From Metabacillus litoralis (GTDB taxonomy: Bacteria > Bacillota > Bacilli > Bacillales > Bacillaceae), in assembly GCF_007994985.1 (NCBI RefSeq), contig NZ_VOQF01000005.1, forward strand, positions 372,001-436,000: a stretch of DNA of 64,000 nt, in the 5' to 3' direction. A program made the translations under genes and the position numbers. Below the pieces are notes generated by a model. The model had not been told where the DNA came from. It made no database searches and saw only the letters and a program-made list of their open reading frames with translations. Below are positions 43,987 through 53,331 of this stretch, in pieces. Numbering within the stretch: the first letter of the stretch is position 1; each line of letters starts with the position of its first letter.

Positions 43987-45120
43987 TTAATTTAATGAAT
44001 ATTCTTTTTCAATTACGTCTCTAACTTCTCTATATGAATAACCTAGGTCTCTAGCAACTGCTTCATATGTGATTTCTCCTGCTATTACGTTTACACCTGC
44101 TTGTAGTGCTGGATTATCACTAATTGCTCTGTATGCGCCTTTATTTGCAATTTGAAGGGCATAAGGAACAGTAACATTTGTTAAAGCAATTGTAGATGTG
44201 CGAGGAACAGCTCCTGGCATGTTAGCAACAGCGTAGTGTAATACACCATGCTTTTCATATGTTGGGTTATCATGTGTTGTAATATGATCAACTGTTTCAA
44301 CGATTCCACCTTGGTCAATTGCAACATCGACAATAACAGATCCGGGGTTCATTGCTTGCACCATTTCCTCTGATACAAGTGTCGGAGCTTTTGCACCAGG
44401 AATTAGTACCGCACAAATTAGTAAATCTGCTTCAGCCACTGCATTAGCGATATTCATTGGGTTAGACATAAGTGTTTTAATTTGTGTGCCAAAGATATCG
44501 TCTAATTGACGTAAGCGGTCTGCACTTAAATCAATAATGGTCACATCAGCACCTAATCCGATTGCCATTTTAGCTGCATTTGTTCCAACAACACCACCGC
44601 CAATAATCGTTACTTTACCACGATTAACGCCTGGAACACCTGCAAGTAAAATTCCTTTTCCACCTTTAGGTTTTTCAAGGAATTGTGCACCGATTTGTGC
44701 TGCCATTCGACCTGCAACTTCACTCATTGGAGTAAGAAGTGGAAGTGTGCGGTTAGCCGTTACCGTTTCATAGGCAATCGCAGTAACACCGCTATCTTTT
44801 AATGCTTTTGCTAGATCAGGCTCTGCTGCTAAATGGAGATATGTGAATAATACTAGGCCTTTTCTAAAATACTGATACTCAGTAGGTAGAGGTTCTTTAA
44901 CTTTCATGACCATTTCAGCATCTGCCCACACTTTTGCAGCCTCTTCAATAATTTCTGCGCCAGCAAATACGTAATCTTCATTTTCAAACCCACTGCCTAA
45001 GCCAGCATTATGTTCTACTAATACGCGATGACCAGAAGCTACTAATTGAGTTACCCCACCTGGAGTTAACGCAACACGATTTTCATTATTTTTAATTTCT
45101 GTAGGAACACCAATAATCAT
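43987..45120 (-). CDS. ald: Alanine dehydrogenase
   Basis: The 377-aa NAD-dependent enzyme converts L-alanine to pyruvate and ammonia. K75 (MKVKEPLP) and H96 (YLHLA) match the substrate-binding and catalytic residues. The NAD fold is [17 protein letters not shown] near 170, and DVAIDQGG and [17 protein letters not shown] follow. The SD AGGGGGAAGG precedes ATG 45120. The adjacent adeR gene on the same strand should encode its activator. Confidence 0.96.
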   Translation of the reverse strand: MIIGVPTEIKNNENRVALTPGGVTQLVASGHRVLVEHNAGLGSGFENEDYVFAGAEIIEEAAKVWADAEMVMKVKEPLPTEYQYFRKGLVLFTYLHLAAEPDLAKALKDSGVTAIAYETVTANRTLPLLTPMSEVAGRMAAQIGAQFLEKPKGGKGILLAGVPGVNRGKVTIIGGGVVGTNAAKMAIGLGADVTIIDLSADRLRQLDDIFGTQIKTLMSNPMNIANAVAEADLLICAVLIPGAKAPTLVSEEMVQAMNPGSVIVDVAIDQGGIVETVDHITTHDNPTYEKHGVLHYAVANMPGAVPRTSTIALTNVTVPYALQIANKGAYRAISDNPALQAGVNVIAGEITYEAVARDLGYSYREVRDVIEKEYSLN

Positions 45121-45245
45121 AAAAAACCTTCCCCCTAAAAATCCAAGATTTAAAAATCATCTATTTATTATCGCAAGTATAAATAAAATGAATTGAAAAA
45201 TCTTTGTTTAAAATAGAGAAAGGTTTTTTGGTTGTTTGTGAAAAA

Positions 45246-46478
45246 TCACAAAGACAAGCGATCAAGCTTAAGATCAAGGTAAATTGTTAGCTTTTGATTC
45301 ATATTTTTCAAGTTAATTTCAGCAATTTCAGATATTCTTTTGAGTCGATAATTTAGTGTGTTTACATGAATATTTAACGCCTTTGAAGCATCATGTACAT
45401 GGCTATCTAGATTTAAGAAAACCTCAAGAGTTTCCACAAGGTTTGAACTATGTTGTTTATCATATTCTTTTAGTTTTTGTAAGGAATAATTAACATAATC
45501 AGATTGTTTTCTTAGATCATAAAGGATATCAAGATACTGATAAATACCTAGCTCTGAGAAACTAGTTAACTCCTTTGTTTCCAATGGAAACTTCTTTTTT
45601 AATGTTAAAACAGCTTCAGCTTCTTTATAGCTTTTTTCGATAAAAGTCGGATTGGTACAAATACCACCAATACTTGCCATCACATTTTTGAATGAGTAAC
45701 GTTCATGTAGCTGGCGAAGCATGTGTGTAGTAAATTGTTTGATATCAGTAAGTGGTGAAGCTCCCTTCGAAGATAGCAAAATGACTACCTCGTCAAAGTC
45801 AATTGTATGAAAAATAATATTTACCTGCTGTGTTGTTTGTAACATATACGTTAGTTTTTTTTCAGCTGTAGCATTTAATTCATGAGGGAATTTAAATACA
45901 ACTATGGTAAAAGGGACAGGCAAGCTTAAATTTAATTCTTGAAATCCAGTTATGATTTCAGCTTCAGAAGATATATGACCAGTAAGCAGCTTCCAGAAGA
46001 ATTCTTGATTTCTTTCTTCTTTCTTTGTTTTTCTTACTTGTAAATTTAACATTTTGTTTTTTACAGCTTGTGCTGCTTTCTTAAGAAGAAGTAGTTCGTT
46101 TTCTTCAAGATGCTTTTCAATTTCCAGTGCCCAAATAAAACCTAATACCTCATTATTTTTCCAAATGGAGATGGCAATCCGATTGCCTAGTCCTACTTCA
46201 TCAATCTGACCAACTCTCACTGGTTCGTCCGTTTTTAATAGTTGTGGAATTGTTCCATCCTTCCATAAACTATTAATTACTTTTTCAGGCACTCGTCTAC
46301 CAATAATAGTTGAGATTCTTGCTTGATCTGTGCAATCATCGTGGGTACTATAAGCTAATAGCCGATGATTAACGTCTTCAATGGTAATCGGGCATTGAAG
46401 AACCTCACTAATCTTATCTGCTACATCTTCTAATCTTTCAAAATGATATTTAAATGGATCATAAGAAAATTCATTCAT
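45246..46478 (-). CDS. adeR: AdeR, PucR-type activator of ald
   Basis: The 410-aa regulator has an N-terminal sensory part and a C-terminal PucR helix-turn-helix: LVETLEVFLNLDSHVHDASKALNIHVNTLNYRLKRI near 350-385. It sits 125 bases upstream of ald on the same strand, as AdeR (YukF) does in B. subtilis, where it is needed for alanine-dependent ald expression. The effector is presumably alanine. Confidence 0.9.
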   Translation of the reverse strand: MNEFSYDPFKYHFERLEDVADKISEVLQCPITIEDVNHRLLAYSTHDDCTDQARISTIIGRRVPEKVINSLWKDGTIPQLLKTDEPVRVGQIDEVGLGNRIAISIWKNNEVLGFIWALEIEKHLEENELLLLKKAAQAVKNKMLNLQVRKTKKEERNQEFFWKLLTGHISSEAEIITGFQELNLSLPVPFTIVVFKFPHELNATAEKKLTYMLQTTQQVNIIFHTIDFDEVVILLSSKGASPLTDIKQFTTHMLRQLHERYSFKNVMASIGGICTNPTFIEKSYKEAEAVLTLKKKFPLETKELTSFSELGIYQYLDILYDLRKQSDYVNYSLQKLKEYDKQHSSNLVETLEVFLNLDSHVHDASKALNIHVNTLNYRLKRISEIAEINLKNMNQKLTIYLDLKLDRLSL

Positions 46479-46748
46479 CTTATCCCTACTTATTACGCAA
46501 TTTTTCTATGTTTATTCTGATTTTAGATTAGTATGAAGAAAGCTGTTTGTCAAAGGAACAAATAGTAATTATGTATTACTTGTTTTTGACGACATATTTA
46601 TGATAAAAATGGAGAGGGATATAAGGTAATTAATGGAAGGTTTGTAGTGGAGATCATTTTTGTTTTTAGTGCTTTAATAATAGTGAAAGTGAATAACATG
46701 GTAAAGAATAAGGCTATGTTAAAGCTTAATGTTGATTTTTAGAACTTT

Positions 46749-46901
46749 GTTGATTGGAGGTGAATATATGAGACTCCTGCTTAGAGAAGCGTGTCATAGG
46801 GAGACCCCACAGGCGCGCAGCTTACGAGGAGGCTCCCGGACCTAGGAAAAAACGAACTACCTTTTTTCCCGGGAAAGCGAATGCCTGTAACGGAAATCAA
46901 C
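46749..46901 (+). repeat. Family B repeat, copy 3 (longest)
   Basis: It starts GTTGATTGGAGGTGAATA and ends AACGGAAATCAAC. It carries paired GGGAGACCCC/GGAGGCTCCC-type arms and the internal CCTAGGAAAAAACGAAC block shared with copy 2. It fills the region just upstream of yueD; its end is 43 bases before the start codon. The remaining 46479-46748 has no recognisable feature. Confidence 0.82.
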
Positions 46902-46943
46902 AACAAAGTTTAACAAAGCCAAGAATAAAAAGGAGTGCGGTAA

Positions 46944-47696
46944 ATGAATTACTACATTATAACAGGTGCATCAAAAGGATTAGGAGAAGCAATAGTTAAG
47001 GAATTAATAGGAAAAGATAATACGATCTACTATCTATCGAGATCACAAAATGTGAAATTAGAGGAATTAGCTGCATCTCAACAAATGGAGCTTATCTTTG
47101 AAGAATGTGATTTATCGAACATTGAACAAGCACAAACTGTATTCACTAAAATTTTAAGGAGTATTGACATGCAACATGCTAATAATATTACCTTAATAAA
47201 TAATGCTGGTATGGTGAATCCAATCAAAAATGTTGGTACGATTAAAAAAGAAGAAATGATATTAAATGTACACCTTAATTTACTTACACCGATGCTTCTT
47301 TCAGAAATCTTTATTAAGCATATGAAAAACATACCTGTTCAAGCAGTAATAGCTAACATAACTTCAGGTGCAGCAAACCGACCTATAAGTGGATGGAGTG
47401 CATACTGTAGTACAAAAGCAGGATTAAATATGTTCACAAATACAATAGGTGTTGAGCAGGTGGAAGGGCAAGGAAATGTAGTGGCTATAGGGTTCTCACC
47501 AGGTATTATGGATACAGACATGCAAGAAACTATCCGTAGTGCAAATCAGGAGGATTTTTCCTCAATAGATCAATTTAAAGAGTTTCATGAAAAAGGAATG
47601 TTAAGATCTCCAAGCATTGTTGCCCAGATATTTGTGAAATTATTGTCTAGACCCCTAGATAATGGCAGGATTTATGATGTGAAGGAATTCGTATAA
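46944..47696 (+). CDS. yueD: Short-chain dehydrogenase YueD (benzil reductase type)
   Basis: The 250-aa SDR has the cofactor site YIITGASKGLGEAIV at residues 4-18, INNAG near 88, the catalytic Ser near 139 (NITSGAA) and Y-x3-K (YCSTKAG) near 154. It matches YueD, described as a benzil reductase forming (S)-benzoin, with sepiapterin-reductase-like relatives. SD AAAGGAG precedes ATG 46944. The natural substrate is unknown. Confidence 0.88.
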   Translation: MNYYIITGASKGLGEAIVKELIGKDNTIYYLSRSQNVKLEELAASQQMELIFEECDLSNIEQAQTVFTKILRSIDMQHANNITLINNAGMVNPIKNVGTIKKEEMILNVHLNLLTPMLLSEIFIKHMKNIPVQAVIANITSGAANRPISGWSAYCSTKAGLNMFTNTIGVEQVEGQGNVVAIGFSPGIMDTDMQETIRSANQEDFSSIDQFKEFHEKGMLRSPSIVAQIFVKLLSRPLDNGRIYDVKEFV

Positions 47697-47949
47697 TGGT
47701 TGAAAGAGAAGAATGTGGCATTTTACTTATTTTGAGTGTCTAGTCCTAGGAACTTTTCTTTGTTGATGTTATTTTACATAAATAATGGTGATAATTGTTA
47801 AATTTTTATAGAGAATTCATAAAAAAAGATTCGCAAATTTTGTCAAGTGATGCAATAATAACTTTATAAAGAAAAAAATGTATGCTTATAGTTCTTTACT
47901 CTTATAAACTAGTACTATAGTTAAAGTAAGAACTGTTAAAAGGAAAGTG

Positions 47950-49275
47950 TTGAGGTGGCTGAATATTAAACAATTAAAACAAAAAAAGTTTGTAGTCATC
48001 ATCTCCGTAACCATATTAATAATTACGGTTCTTTCTTCTCTGAATTTATACATCACTTATTCAAACACAAAAAAAACAATTGAATTAACTATTGCTAGTC
48101 AAGCGACGTCCACAGCACATGCTGTATTAAATAATTTTAACACTAGTATATATGAAGAATATCTACAAAACCAAGATTCAATAATTAACCGTCTAAATTT
48201 AGAAAAAGAACTACAAAAAGCCAAAAGTCAAACAGACGCTTTATATGTTTATATTCTAAAAAAAGATAATCAAAATCAACCATTCTTAGTAGCGGATGGA
48301 TTTCCTGGGCTTGATTTAACGACATTAGATGATTGCTGCAAAATTTATAAGATACCTAATAAAGAGTTTACTGAGAAAACTCCATTCACATCAAGAGTAA
48401 ATGATAGAGATAATGAAACATACATAATGTCTGGTGTTCCGATTAATGGTTCAAAAGGACAAGTCATTGGATCACTTGTCGTAGAGATAGGAGCCGCAAA
48501 AGTAAGGGGAATAACTGATGAGGTTCTACACAATAGTTGGACGTTTTTCCTATTTAGTAGCTGTTTTGTTTTATTTGCTTTTAGTATATTTATTGCTTTT
48601 CAATTTTGGTATAGAAAAGAAGTAACATCACAGGTTGGAGAGGCTGAAGAAACATACCAAGGTGAATTTCAGTCAATGCTGCAAACAATGCGTTCCATTC
48701 GACACGATTTTATCAATCATATTCAAGTTATTCAGGGCTTGCTGAAGATTGGTAGAGAAGATCGTGCATTTGAATATGTTAATTCTTTATCAAAAGAAGT
48801 AGAAACAATGGAATTACCGATAAAAATAAAGCATCCAGCTCTCTATATTTTATTACAAACAAAATGGGCAAGAGCTCAAAATGATAAAGTAGACATGCAT
48901 TTGCTAATTGATGACCATCAATTCTCGAAAATTAAATCAATAGACTTAATAAAGATATTTTCAAATTTAATAGATAATGCATTTGATGCAACCTTCTCAC
49001 TGCCAGAATTAGATAGATTTATAAGTGTTGAGGCAACAGTAACACCAACTGCTTATATTTTTAAAGTGGAAAATATTGGACCGACAATTTCAGAAGATCA
49101 AATAACGAAAATATTCCAGGTTGGATTTTCAACAAAAACAGAGAGAAACGGTATTCCAAGAGGAGACGGACTCAGCATAGTAAAGCAGGTTGTCAATAAG
49201 TATTCCGGACAAATTTCTGTTCAATCACAAAAAAACACAACATGTTTTATAGTGCAAATTCCTGTTAAATCATAA
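47950..49275 (+). CDS. Orphan sensor histidine kinase with SpoOB-type phosphoacceptor domain
   Basis: The 441-aa kinase has two membrane helices (about 14-36 and 196-220) flanking an extracytoplasmic PAS-like sensor. The H-box RSIRHDFINHIQVIQGLLKIG (near 250) is of the SpoOB/CitA-DcuS type. The ATPase domain has NLIDNAFDA (N-box) and GDGLSIVKQV (G-box). No response regulator gene is adjacent. TTG 47950 is 6 bases after AAAAGG; GTG 47947 is also possible. The signal and partner are unknown. Confidence 0.88.
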   Translation: MRWLNIKQLKQKKFVVIISVTILIITVLSSLNLYITYSNTKKTIELTIASQATSTAHAVLNNFNTSIYEEYLQNQDSIINRLNLEKELQKAKSQTDALYVYILKKDNQNQPFLVADGFPGLDLTTLDDCCKIYKIPNKEFTEKTPFTSRVNDRDNETYIMSGVPINGSKGQVIGSLVVEIGAAKVRGITDEVLHNSWTFFLFSSCFVLFAFSIFIAFQFWYRKEVTSQVGEAEETYQGEFQSMLQTMRSIRHDFINHIQVIQGLLKIGREDRAFEYVNSLSKEVETMELPIKIKHPALYILLQTKWARAQNDKVDMHLLIDDHQFSKIKSIDLIKIFSNLIDNAFDATFSLPELDRFISVEATVTPTAYIFKVENIGPTISEDQITKIFQVGFSTKTERNGIPRGDGLSIVKQVVNKYSGQISVQSQKNTTCFIVQIPVKS

Positions 49276-49321
49276 AGAGGATAACTTAAGGGCCAGATCC
49301 TTTATAAGTTATCCTCTTTTT
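49274..49321 (+). terminator. Terminator of the orphan kinase gene
   Basis: AAAGAGGATAACTT pairs with AAGTTATCCTCTTT around an 18-base loop, followed by T residues. It overlaps the stop codon. Confidence 0.9.
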
Positions 49322-49491
49322 GATTTTTTTAATATTCTTATGGAAAAATCAATAAATATGTTCCGAATTTTAATTTTCTTCATATATATGAAAAAAGGTC
49401 TTTTTCAGATGTTAGATTAAATGCCATCTCAGTTGAATAGATGAAATAATTATGTTAGATTGTTCTGAATATCATTAAAAGGAGGATGATC

Positions 49492-50025
49492 ATGCGACGA
49501 GTTAAATTGGTGGATGTTTTCACACATCCAATCTCACAAAAATATTTAAATCGTTCTGGTGTGGCCCATGCGATAAAAGTAGCCCAATATGCCGTACAGC
49601 TCGCCGTGAAGCATGAGGTTAATCCTGATATTGCGGCAAAGGCGGCACTTCTCCATGATATCGGTCATTATGAATGGTATACAGATGGAGAATGGGACTT
49701 TGAGGAATACAAAAAAAATGATATTCATGCTATCAAAGGTGCAGAACGTGCACACCGATTATTAATTCGACTTGGAGAAGATCGACAAAATGCCAAGGAA
49801 ATAGCTTTAGCGGTTTTACTTCATACAGATTCATACTTGCCAGATAAAACAATAAAGAAAACATCACTACAGCAAATCATAAGCTCTGCAGATGAAATGG
49901 ATGAAGAGCCATTTGGTAAACACCATTATCGTAGAATTCCACTTGAAGAAGCTTTACACCATGTCATGCAGTTAGATAAAGAGATTGATCTTCATTTGAT
50001 GAGTGAATATAGAAAATCTGTATAA
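49492..50025 (+). CDS. yueE: HD-domain phosphohydrolase YueE
   Basis: The 177-aa protein has the HD motif LLHDIGHYEW near residue 55 and LLHTDSYLPD near 105, with an upstream His (SGVAHAIKVA near 23) as further metal ligand. It matches YueE; the substrate of this small HD family is not known. ATG 49492 lies 6 bases after AAAGGAGG; the in-frame ATG 49486 overlaps the SD. Confidence 0.9.
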   Translation: MRRVKLVDVFTHPISQKYLNRSGVAHAIKVAQYAVQLAVKHEVNPDIAAKAALLHDIGHYEWYTDGEWDFEEYKKNDIHAIKGAERAHRLLIRLGEDRQNAKEIALAVLLHTDSYLPDKTIKKTSLQQIISSADEMDEEPFGKHHYRRIPLEEALHHVMQLDKEIDLHLMSEYRKSV

Positions 50026-50099
50026 ATAATTAAAATGATCGTGACATGAACCTAGCTCCCTTCATATAGTGTAAAGAATTAGAGAAGGGAGATTATAAA

Positions 50100-50330
50100 A
50101 TGAACTATTCCAATCAAATGCATGCTGGTCCTGAAATGGTAACATATGTTGAACCTTATGTTTTTCAAACATTACAAACACTAATAGGTAAATTTGCAGT
50201 CATTCAAACAGTCAGAGATAGTTTAAGAGGAAAAGTGATGGATGTTAAACCAGACCATATCGTTGTACAGGTGGGAGATTCTACGTTTTTTGTTCGCTCA
50301 CAACAAATAGTATCGGTTATGCCTGATTAA
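50100..50330 (+). CDS. yuzF: YuzF family small protein (DUF2642)
   Basis: The 76-aa protein contains QTLIGKFAVIQTVRDSLRGK and VMDVKPDHIVVQVGDSTFFVRSQQIVSVMP, the DUF2642 (YuzF) beta-barrel-like fold related to Sm-like or spore coat modules. The family is often linked to sporulation. SD AGAAGGGAG precedes ATG 50100. Function unknown. Confidence 0.87.
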   Translation: MNYSNQMHAGPEMVTYVEPYVFQTLQTLIGKFAVIQTVRDSLRGKVMDVKPDHIVVQVGDSTFFVRSQQIVSVMPD

Positions 50331-50339
50331 AAAGGCAGA

Positions 50340-50367
50340 TAAACAGGCGTAATAAGCCTGTTTTTTT
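50340..50367 (+). terminator. Terminator of yuzF
   Basis: AAACAGGC pairs with GCCTGTTT around GTAATAA and is followed by TTTTT. Confidence 0.9.
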
Positions 50368-50459
50368 AATACATAAAAGTAAAATTCTAAAAAGTGTAAC
50401 GTTTGACTGTACAGTTTAAGCAGTTTAAAATAATTGTATCAATAATACGAGGTGATACG

Positions 50460-50483
50460 ATGGGGTTTTGTTGTTTAAAATAG
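50460..50483 (+). other. Possible 7-codon leader minigene (MGFCCLK) overlapping the merR start
   Basis: ATG 50460 has the best SD here (GAGGTGAT, 3 bases upstream) and reads MGFCCLK then TAG. It overlaps, in another frame, the first codons of the MerR gene. It could be a real minigene controlling reinitiation, or the sign of a one-base deletion that shifted the true merR start. Confidence 0.4.
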
Positions 50484-50893
50484 GAGAACTAGCTAAAAAG
50501 GCAAATGTATCAAAGCGAACAATTGACTATTATACTCAATTAGGTTTGTTACATATAGAGACTACCTCTGCTTCAAATTATCGTTTATACACTGAAAAGG
50601 CTATTGATGATATACGTTTTATTGAAGACTGTAAAAAATTGAATATGAGTTTACAAGAAATTAAGGAACGTCTTGAATTAAAACGTTTTAATAAGAAGTC
50701 AATTGAAAACGATGAAGCTTGTTTAAAGCATGCAGAGTTGTTAGCTACACATATGAAACAGTTAGAATATGAAATTAAAGAATTAAAACCGATATTTGAA
50801 CAACTTAGTCAAGATTCACAATTAGAAATTACGAATCGAATAAATCCCCAAAGTAAAGCATTAATGCAGTCTATACTATTATTGATACAATAA
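50471..50893 (+). CDS. MerR-family transcriptional regulator
   Basis: The 140-aa regulator starts MFKIGELAKKANVSKRTIDY, a typical MerR winged helix, and continues with LGLLHIETTSASNYRLYTEKAIDDIRFIEDCKKLNMSLQEIKE and a coiled-coil dimer helix (about 75-115). No metal-binding Cys cluster is seen at the C-terminus. The start is TTG 50471 or 50468; neither has a well-spaced SD, whereas the out-of-frame ATG 50460 does. Target genes are unknown; yugP follows on the same strand. Confidence 0.85.
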   Translation: MFKIGELAKKANVSKRTIDYYTQLGLLHIETTSASNYRLYTEKAIDDIRFIEDCKKLNMSLQEIKERLELKRFNKKSIENDEACLKHAELLATHMKQLEYEIKELKPIFEQLSQDSQLEITNRINPQSKALMQSILLLIQ

Positions 50894-50955
50894 TAGCAGA
50901 CAAGAAATATAGTAATTTATAAACTTATGATTTAATACTTAGAGGAGGAATGGAA

Positions 50956-51642
50956 GTGTTTTTCCATCCAATGGATTTTTTAATTTTCGCAGCATTAGGA
51001 CTGTCAATTTGGGCCCAATTTAAGGTGAAGGGGAATTTTAAAAAATGGTCAGAGGTAGCAACATCCTCGCAAAAAACTGGTGCTGAGGTTGCGCGTCATA
51101 TACTTGATCAAAATGGCTTATATCAAGTTAAAGTGGAAGCTGTAAGAGGAACATTAACAGATCATTATGACCCAGTTTCACGAGTTGTTCGATTATCAGA
51201 GCCTGTTTACTTTGGGCACTCTATTGCTTCAGTTTCTGTTGCAGCACATGAAGTAGGTCATGCAATACAGCATCAACAATCATATGGCGCTTTAGTATTA
51301 AGACATAAATTCTTCCCACTTGTTAATTTGACATCTGGTATTGCACCTTTCCTTTTAATAGGAGGACTATTGCTTAATCAGCTTAATTTAATTGGACTCG
51401 GAATTATTCTTTTTTCTTTTGCGGTAGCTTTTCAGTTAATCACTTTGCCTGTTGAGTTTAATGCAAGCTCACGTGCAAAAAAATTAATGGTAGCAGAAGG
51501 AATAATCCGTAACAATGAAGAACATGGAGTAAATAAAGTATTGGGTGCAGCTGCACTAACTTATGTTGCAGGGGCTTTAATGGCTCTATTTGAGTTGATT
51601 AAGTTTGTTATGATTTTTATACAGGGTAATACAGAGGAATAA
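50956..51642 (+). CDS. yugP: YugP family membrane zinc metallopeptidase
   Basis: The 228-aa membrane protein has an N-terminal helix (about 4-20), LTDHYDPVSRVVRLSEPVYFG near 60-80, the zinc site HEVGH near residue 96, a helix pair near 125-165, and PVEFNASSRAKKLM with the third ligand Glu. It matches YugP. Substrates are unknown. GTG 50956 gives MFFHPMDFL with AGGAGG 8 bases upstream; the in-frame ATG 50950 directly abuts the SD. Confidence 0.9.
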   Translation: MFFHPMDFLIFAALGLSIWAQFKVKGNFKKWSEVATSSQKTGAEVARHILDQNGLYQVKVEAVRGTLTDHYDPVSRVVRLSEPVYFGHSIASVSVAAHEVGHAIQHQQSYGALVLRHKFFPLVNLTSGIAPFLLIGGLLLNQLNLIGLGIILFSFAVAFQLITLPVEFNASSRAKKLMVAEGIIRNNEEHGVNKVLGAAALTYVAGALMALFELIKFVMIFIQGNTEE

Positions 51643-51687
51643 TATAGTATTTTTATAACCATGTTTATGTAGGGAATACCATTTTAT

Positions 51688-51767
51688 TAGGAGGTGACAG
51701 GGATAGGCCAGTAAACAGTGTTTCAATGAAAGATTAGTAGAAAGACACTGGTGGACCGTCCCTTATT
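51688..51767 (+). promoter_or_regulatory. Structured leader of the yugS-like gene
   Basis: AGGAGGTGACAG, a strong SD-like sequence, lies about 65 bases before the only usable start (TTG 51768). Between them, AGGGA pairs with TCCCT, CCAGT with ACTGG, and CAGTGTTT with AAGACACTG as an alternative inner stem. The region does not match any riboswitch consensus I know. Confidence 0.5.
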
Positions 51768-53111
51768 TTGGATATAGTTAACCTGATTATTGTTGCGATT
51801 TTAATTGCACTTACCGCATTTTTCGTTGCATCGGAATTTGCGATTGTTAAATTGAGAAGCTCACGGATTGATCAGCTTATAGCAGAAGGTAACACTACTG
51901 CTCTGGCAGCTAAAAAAGTTACTTCAAACCTTGATGGTTATTTATCTGCATGTCAGCTTGGAATAACAATCACTGCTTTAGCTTTAGGTTGGTTAGGAGA
52001 ACAAACCTTAGAAGGCCTTTTGCATCCGATATTTGAGACATTAAATATTAGTGAATCATTAACAAATGTGTTAACAATTGCGATAGCATTTATTTTGATT
52101 ACGTATTTACATGTAGTGATAGGAGAACTTGCTCCTAAAACTGTAGCCATACAGAAGGCTGAATTTATCACCCTTTTATTTGCAAGACCTTTGATCTTTT
52201 TCTATCGAGTGATGTATCCATTTATTTGGATTTTAAATGGATCTGCAAACTTACTCGTTCGATTATTCGGTATTACTCCGGTATCAGAGCATGAGTTGGC
52301 ACATACGGAAGAAGATCTTAGACTTATGCTTTCAGAAAGCTATAAAAGTGGTGAAATCAATCAATCTGAGTTCAAATATGTGAACAGAATCTTTGAATTT
52401 GATGATCGAATTGCAAAGGAAATCATGGTGCCGCGAACAGAAATCGTAACAACTTCGGTAGAGAAATCTTTCCAGGAAAACTTAGATATCATGAGAAGTG
52501 AAAAATTCACTCGATATCCGGTGGTAAATGGAGATAAAGACCATATTCTTGGTATGGTTAATATTAAAGAAATTTTTACTGATTTATATTATTTAACGGC
52601 AGAACAACGAAAAAACACGTCAATTCAAAAATATATTCGACCAATTATTCAGGTAATTGAATCGATTCCTATTCATGATCTTTTAATTAAGATGCAAAAG
52701 GAAAGAGTTCATATGGCGATATTAATGGATGAGTACGGTGGTACTGCTGGTTTAGTAACAGTAGAAGACATAATTGAAGAAATTGTTGGTGATATTCGCG
52801 ATGAATTTGACCAAGACGAAGTACCTGATATCCAAAAACGTGGAGACATGCATTATGTAGTTGATGGAAAGGTTCTCATTTATGAGATTAACAATATGTT
52901 AAACTTGGATATTGATGATGAAGACATTGACACACTCGGTGGATGGATCCTTACTCAGAATATTGAGAGTAAACAAGGTGATAAGTTATCCTATAATGGT
53001 TTTGAGTTTCATATTTTAGATATGGAAGGTCATCTCATTCGCTCTGTTGAGGTATGTAAAATTGCAGAGCAAGAACACGAGCCTTTACAATTAGTAGAGG
53101 TAGAGGAATAA
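51768..53111 (+). CDS. CNNM/CorC-HlyC family membrane protein (YugS-like)
   Basis: The 447-aa protein has an N-terminal DUF21/CNNM transmembrane domain (about 1-190; AFFVASEFAIVKLRSSRIDQL, PKTVAIQ), two CBS domains (about 205-330; MVPRTEIVTT, HMAILMDEYGGTAGLVTVEDIIEEIVGDI) and a C-terminal CorC_HlyC domain (about 355-435). CNNM proteins move or regulate Mg2+; 'hemolysin' is a historical name. TTG 51768 gives MDIVNLIIVAILIALTAFFV, the family start. An in-frame stop (51738) limits upstream starts. Confidence 0.9.
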   Translation: MDIVNLIIVAILIALTAFFVASEFAIVKLRSSRIDQLIAEGNTTALAAKKVTSNLDGYLSACQLGITITALALGWLGEQTLEGLLHPIFETLNISESLTNVLTIAIAFILITYLHVVIGELAPKTVAIQKAEFITLLFARPLIFFYRVMYPFIWILNGSANLLVRLFGITPVSEHELAHTEEDLRLMLSESYKSGEINQSEFKYVNRIFEFDDRIAKEIMVPRTEIVTTSVEKSFQENLDIMRSEKFTRYPVVNGDKDHILGMVNIKEIFTDLYYLTAEQRKNTSIQKYIRPIIQVIESIPIHDLLIKMQKERVHMAILMDEYGGTAGLVTVEDIIEEIVGDIRDEFDQDEVPDIQKRGDMHYVVDGKVLIYEINNMLNLDIDDEDIDTLGGWILTQNIESKQGDKLSYNGFEFHILDMEGHLIRSVEVCKIAEQEHEPLQLVEVEE

Positions 53112-53126
53112 ATAAAATCATAGGAA

Positions 53127-53162
53127 AAGAAGTCAGTCTAATAATGTCTGGCTTCTTTTTTA
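53127..53162 (+). terminator. Terminator of the yugS-like gene
   Basis: AAAGAAGTCAG pairs with CTGGCTTCTTT across an 11-base loop and is followed by TTTTA. Confidence 0.8.
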
Positions 53163-53251
53163 TGGAGCTCTTTTTACGCTTACGCTTTAAAGCAGCCTCT
53201 TTCTACGTTAGAATAGATTTTAAATGGGGGGAGTTTTGTCGTAAATTGTCT

Positions 53252-53331
53252 AATCGCTGATAAATTTTTATAATCGACGATAAATTCGAAAAATCGCTGA
53301 TAATTTGGCAGAATCGACGATAAATGTGAAT
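53252..53331 (+). repeat. Tandem array D2, 20-bp unit, four units
   Basis: Four units begin AATCGCTGATAAA, AATCGACGATAAA, AATCGCTGATAAT and AATCGACGATAAA, each 20 bases long, alternating CTG and ACG at positions 6-8. The unit is related to array D1 (13116-13179). The rest of the gap, 53332-53824, is A+T-rich without recognisable features. Confidence 0.8.
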
